From NCBI RefSeq assembly GCF_001742185.1, contig NZ_CP015750.1, positions 3,224,001-3,288,000 of the forward strand: a stretch of 64,000 bases of DNA, read 5' to 3'. Source of the DNA: Pectobacterium wasabiae CFBP 3304. Lineage in GTDB: Bacteria; Pseudomonadota; Gammaproteobacteria; Enterobacterales; Enterobacteriaceae. The translations under genes and the position numbers were made by a program. Under the pieces are notes generated by a model. It was not told the origin of the DNA. It searched no databases and was given only the letters and a program-made list of their open reading frames with translations. This document shows, in pieces, positions 60,697-64,000 of the stretch; position 1 is the first letter of the stretch; each line of letters starts with the position of its first letter.

Positions 60697-61398
60697 CTGA
60701 ACACGCCGGCACAGCTTTCATTGCCACTCTACTTACCCGATGACGAAACATTTGCCAGTTTCTATCCGGGTGAAAATGCGTCTCTTCTTGCCGCTGTCAA
60801 CAATGCTTTGTATCAAGAGCATGGTAGCTATATCTATTTCTGGTCACGCGAAGGAGGCGGGCGCAGCCATTTGTTGCATGCTGCCTGCGCTGAACTGTCG
60901 CGTCAGGAACGCGCAGTGGGCTACGTGCCGCTGGATAAACGCGCCTACTTTGTGCCAGACGTGCTGGAAGGTATGGAGCAACTGGCGCTGGTCTGTATCG
61001 ACAATATCGAATCTATTGCAGGCGATGAAGAATGGGAAATGGCGGTGTTTAATCTGTATAACCGCATTCAGGAAACGGGACGTGCACGGCTGTTGATTAC
61101 CGGCGATCGTCCGCCGCGGCAGTTGAATTTACGTCTGCCCGATCTGGCTTCTCGCCTCGACTGGGGACAAATCTACAAGCTACAGCCGTTGTCAGATGAT
61201 GAGAAAGGGGAAGCACTACAGTTACGTGCCAGACTGCGTGGGTTCGAATTGCCAGAAGACGTGAGTCGTTTTCTGCTTAAGCGTTTAGATCGAGAAATGC
61301 GCACGTTATTTATGACGCTCGATCAGCTTGACCATGCTTCCATCACTGCACAGCGCAAGCTGACCATTCCGTTTGTGAAAGAGATCCTCGGACTGTAG
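60697..61398 (+). CDS. hda: DnaA regulatory inactivator Hda, probably starting at CTG
   Basis: Hda with the DNA-loaded sliding clamp stimulates ATP hydrolysis by DnaA. From CTG at 60697 it has 233 residues, the E. coli length. There too the start is a CTG and the sequence begins [16 protein letters not shown]. The clamp-binding motif QLSLPL lies at residues ~6-11. AAA+ segments follow: [17 protein letters not shown] (Walker A-like), [16 protein letters not shown] (Walker B), [12 protein letters not shown] and SRLDWGQIY with the Arg finger. A GTG at 60691 is in frame and is the alternative start; GAGG lies just upstream. It converges with yfgD. Confidence 0.94.
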   Translation: MNTPAQLSLPLYLPDDETFASFYPGENASLLAAVNNALYQEHGSYIYFWSREGGGRSHLLHAACAELSRQERAVGYVPLDKRAYFVPDVLEGMEQLALVCIDNIESIAGDEEWEMAVFNLYNRIQETGRARLLITGDRPPRQLNLRLPDLASRLDWGQIYKLQPLSDDEKGEALQLRARLRGFELPEDVSRFLLKRLDREMRTLFMTLDQLDHASITAQRKLTIPFVKEILGL

Positions 61399-61452
61399 TT
61401 GGGGATCGCGAGTTGACGATCGTTCACAGCAATTGTCCACAACTACAGACAT

Positions 61453-61836
61453 TTACAACGACAGAATCTCCAGCACCTGCTCCGGCGGGCGGCCAATACG
61501 TGCCTGACCCTGTGCCACGACGATAGGGCGTTCGATGAGTTTCGGGTTATCAATCATCGCCTGAATAAGTTGCGCTTCTGTCAACTCGGCGTTCGATAGC
61601 CCCAACTGCTGATAAATCTCTTCTTTGGTTCTCATCAACTCGCGTGCGCTGCTAAAGCCCAACTGTTGGATAATCTGAGATAGCGTCGCGGCATTGGGCG
61701 GCGTATCGAGATAGAGCACGACGTCAGGGGCAATATTGTGCTCTTGCAGCAGCGCCAGCGTTTCACGGCTTTTTGAGCAGCGCGGGTTGTGGTAAATCGT
61801 CACGGATGATTTGGTTGAAAGCTGTGTCATCGTCAT
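61453..61836 (-). CDS. yfgD: ArsC-family thioredoxin-fold protein YfgD
   Basis: The 127-residue protein belongs to the ArsC/Spx superfamily. The active-site segment is YHNPRCSKSRETLALL with the single nucleophilic Cys (~20). The arsenate-reductase anion-binding segment ERPIVVAQGQARIGRPPE is also present. Arsenate reductase activity is the usual annotation, but the chromosomal YfgD lineage is not tied to arsenic resistance, and there are no arsenic genes nearby. It is 8 bases from bepA on the same strand. The start MTMTQLSTKSSV is tentative. Confidence 0.9.
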   Translation of the reverse strand: MTMTQLSTKSSVTIYHNPRCSKSRETLALLQEHNIAPDVVLYLDTPPNAATLSQIIQQLGFSSARELMRTKEEIYQQLGLSNAELTEAQLIQAMIDNPKLIERPIVVAQGQARIGRPPEQVLEILSL

Positions 61837-61844
61837 GCTCCTTA

Positions 61845-63308
61845 TCAGGATTTCTGGTACTGGCGGAAACGCTGTTGTAACTGGCGGAGTTGGTCAATAC
61901 GGGCATCGTAGCGAGCCTGCTCCAGGCTGCCCAATTTGACCAATGAACTCGCGTTGCTCAGTAATCGAATAGATTGATCGAGTTGGCCATTAAGCGCCAG
62001 ACTCTCTGCGCGAGCTGCCAACTCTTCTGCGCGCAGCCCTTGGGCTGCTGCGGCTTGCGCTAATAGATCCCAGCCGTTCGGATCGTCAGGGTGCGCATAG
62101 GTGTAGCGATACAGTATTTTGCCAGCGGCAGCAGGCTGTTTCCCTTCCACATAGGCATTGGCCAGATTAAGCTGAAGTACTGGATTAGCTTGCATTCCGG
62201 GCACGTTTTGTAAACGGGCGATCGCCTGCGTGGCGCGATTTTGTCCCAGATCGATATCGGTCATCATATCCAGAAACCACGGATTGTCAGGTGTGCTGCT
62301 TAGCAGCGGTTGCAGCACATTACGCGCTTCATCGTACTTCTTCGCCTGATACAACTGAATCGCACGGCCATACTTCGCAGCTAACTGCTCCCGCACGTTA
62401 CCTTTTTCCCACTGCACTAATAGATCGTCATTGAGCGGACGATCCGGTGCACCATACATACCAAAAGTACGTATTTTGGCGAACAGGAAATCCTGAGAAG
62501 ACTGCACTGGCGTCGAGCGCATCTGGTTGGCACGGTTACGGGCATCTGACAGGCGGCTTTCCGGCAATGGGTGTGTCAGCAACATTTCCGGTGGTCTGGA
62601 GGCATAGCGTGATTGGTCAGCCAGCTTTTGCAGGAAATTTGGCATGGCTTGCGGATCGAAGCCCGCGCGCTGTAGTACCTGGATCCCGATGCGGTCTGCC
62701 TCTTGTTCATTTGACTGCGTGAACGTAATCATGCCCTGCTGCGCACCTGCCAGCGTGCCGCTGAGCGCAGCCATTCCTAACTGTGGATTAGCCATTGCCA
62801 GCAAAATAGAGCCGAGTGCACCGACCCAGGTGAGCGGGGCGCTGCGCTGCTGAGATTCCATGCTGCGCGCCAGATGACGCTGGGTGACGTGAGAAATTTC
62901 ATGTGCCAGTACGGAGGCCAACTCGCTCTCGCTATCGGCATAGCGGAACAGAGCGGAATGCAGTACTACGTTGCCGCCGAAGAAGGCGAAGGCGTTAATA
63001 TCGTCATTGCGGATCAGATAAAAATGGAACGGCGTGCGCACCGAATCGGCCTGTTTGACCAATCGGTTACCGAGTTGATTAATGTAATTGGACAGAAGAG
63101 GATCGTTGATAAGCGGCGCACCGGCCCGCAGTTGACGGACGTAAAAATCGCCCATCGCTAACTCCTGATTGATGCTAAGCGTACCGCCTGCGGTGGTGCC
63201 GATATCCGGCAGCCGATCTAGCGTGTCAGCCTGAGCTGGAAGCTGGCTGCCAGCCAATAATGCTCCGAGCAGGACGGACATGAGCGTTTTTCTTAACCGA
63301 ATAGACAT
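61845..63308 (-). CDS. bepA: Periplasmic metalloprotease/chaperone BepA (YfgC)
   Basis: From the ATG at 63308 it has 487 residues, the E. coli BepA length. A signal peptide ends at AQA (residues ~25-27). The M48 zinc motif is [13 protein letters not shown] (His136, Glu137, His140), with the third ligand in [10 protein letters not shown] (Glu). The C-terminal ~170 residues form TPR repeats ([28 protein letters not shown]) that bind BAM and LptD. BepA helps assemble or degrades misassembled LptD. yfgD follows on the same strand. Substrate-gating loop and helix features are not resolved by eye. Confidence 0.95.
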   Translation of the reverse strand: MSIRLRKTLMSVLLGALLAGSQLPAQADTLDRLPDIGTTAGGTLSINQELAMGDFYVRQLRAGAPLINDPLLSNYINQLGNRLVKQADSVRTPFHFYLIRNDDINAFAFFGGNVVLHSALFRYADSESELASVLAHEISHVTQRHLARSMESQQRSAPLTWVGALGSILLAMANPQLGMAALSGTLAGAQQGMITFTQSNEQEADRIGIQVLQRAGFDPQAMPNFLQKLADQSRYASRPPEMLLTHPLPESRLSDARNRANQMRSTPVQSSQDFLFAKIRTFGMYGAPDRPLNDDLLVQWEKGNVREQLAAKYGRAIQLYQAKKYDEARNVLQPLLSSTPDNPWFLDMMTDIDLGQNRATQAIARLQNVPGMQANPVLQLNLANAYVEGKQPAAAGKILYRYTYAHPDDPNGWDLLAQAAAAQGLRAEELAARAESLALNGQLDQSIRLLSNASSLVKLGSLEQARYDARIDQLRQLQQRFRQYQKS

Positions 63309-63476
63309 AACGGAAGATAACCTTATCAACAGCTAACGTGAAAGCATTCTGCCGACTATCTTAGCCAGCGATGGCAGACAAAGAAATGCCCCAGTGGGAA
63401 AAACGTGGTGAAGAGAGATAACCGCAGGAAAACCGGCACCGATTACGGTGCCAGTGGAAAGACTGAAAACCGCGAA

Positions 63477-63944
63477 TCAGGCGCTTTTCAGATAATCGAG
63501 AACGATGTCGTGGTGGTTGCTGGTTTTGAAGTCGTCAAAAACCTTCTCTACCTTGCCGTTTTCATCGATCAGGAAGCTGATGCGATGAATGCCGTCATAG
63601 GTTTTCCCCATGAACGTTTTTTCTCCCCAAACGCCAAATCCTTCTGAAACCTGATGATCTTCATCAGAAAGCAGGGTGAAATTTAAGACTTCTTTCTCGG
63701 CGAAGCGGGACAGTTTTTCTGATTTGTCCGTGCTAATACCAAGAACTTCAACGCCATGTTTTTTCAAATCATCCATGTTATCGCGCAGGCCACAAGCCTG
63801 AACGGTGCATCCTGGCGTCATCGCTTTAGGGTAGAAATACACCAACACTTTCTGTCCCTGGAAGTCGGTTAAATTTACTTGTTCGCCATCCTGGTCGGGC
63901 AAGCTAAATTTCGGTGCAATATCACCGGCTTTCAGTGTGTTCAT
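63477..63944 (-). CDS. bcp: Thiol peroxidase Bcp
   Basis: The 155-residue peroxiredoxin detoxifies hydroperoxides using thioredoxin. Peroxidatic Cys46 sits in the motif AMTPGCTVQACGLRDN, with resolving Cys51 five residues later, as in E. coli Bcp. SFLIDENGKVEKVFDDF and GVWGEKTFMGKTYDGIHR also match. The ATG at 63944 is preceded by GGAG with eight bases' spacing; a GTG one codon earlier is less likely. It is divergent from the region at the right edge of the window and 168 bases upstream of bepA on the same strand. Confidence 0.96.
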   Translation of the reverse strand: MNTLKAGDIAPKFSLPDQDGEQVNLTDFQGQKVLVYFYPKAMTPGCTVQACGLRDNMDDLKKHGVEVLGISTDKSEKLSRFAEKEVLNFTLLSDEDHQVSEGFGVWGEKTFMGKTYDGIHRISFLIDENGKVEKVFDDFKTSNHHDIVLDYLKSA

Positions 63945-64000
63945 CACGACTCTCCGTCTTGTTTCTCTTCATGCTGTGGATATACCCATAAATTAGACTA

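Overview
This window is chromosomal DNA of a soft-rot enterobacterium, most likely a Pectobacterium. Nearly every gene has a close E. coli-type counterpart in familiar local order: ushA; btsT-yjiX-yjiA; copA/cueR-ybbJ-qmcA; nrdA-nrdB-yfaE; ubiG/gyrA; rcsC facing rcsDB; menFDHBCE; tesA/ybbA-ybbP; purMN/upp-uraA-hda-yfgD-bepA-bcp. Added to this are a secreted pectin-degrading family 28 glycoside hydrolase with a KdgR-like operator and several ERIC repeats. Identifications rest on recalled family sequences and motifs; no search was run.

Layout. 1-6.1 kb: truncated K+ efflux antiporter gene ybaL, a gene-poor gap, ushA, and an orphan phage tail-fibre-like gene. 6.4-9.9 kb: pyruvate transporter btsT, small yjiX and GTPase yjiA. 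10.1-11.8 kb: pectinase gene and a long ERIC. 11.8-19.1 kb: ybaK, ybaP, copper ATPase copA with a CueR-type promoter, an unrecognised AT-rich membrane protein, cueR, ybbJ-qmcA and a second long ERIC. 19.2-23.5 kb: class Ia ribonucleotide reductase with its ferredoxin. 23.5-33.5 kb: ubiG, gyrA and the Rcs phosphorelay. 33.5-38.1 kb: accessory block of an MFS transporter, an HxlR regulator and three short-chain dehydrogenases, two of them with twin-arginine leaders. 38.6-45.9 kb: menaquinone biosynthesis, with a 127-bp ERIC between menF and menD. 46.0-49.3 kb: yfaZ, tyrP, yfaY. 49.7-55.2 kb: ybbN, ybbO, tesA, ybbA, ybbP. 55.6-64 kb: speG, purN/purM, upp, uraA, hda, yfgD, bepA, bcp.

How genes work together. 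CueR controls CopA across a short interval. NrdA, NrdB and YfaE make and maintain one enzyme. RcsC, RcsD and RcsB form one envelope-stress relay. MenF, D, H, B, C and E form an almost complete pathway. Upp and UraA salvage and import uracil beside de novo purine genes purMN. YbbA-YbbP form one ABC-type complex.

The least explained material is non-coding. A repeat of about 210 bp occurs twice in opposite orientations (49.4 and 55.4 kb), and its hairpins differ by compensatory base changes. A multi-hairpin module that forms the 70-bp insert of the long ERICs also appears alone in the 5' leader of upp. No tRNA, rRNA, CRISPR array, integrase or complete insertion sequence was found.
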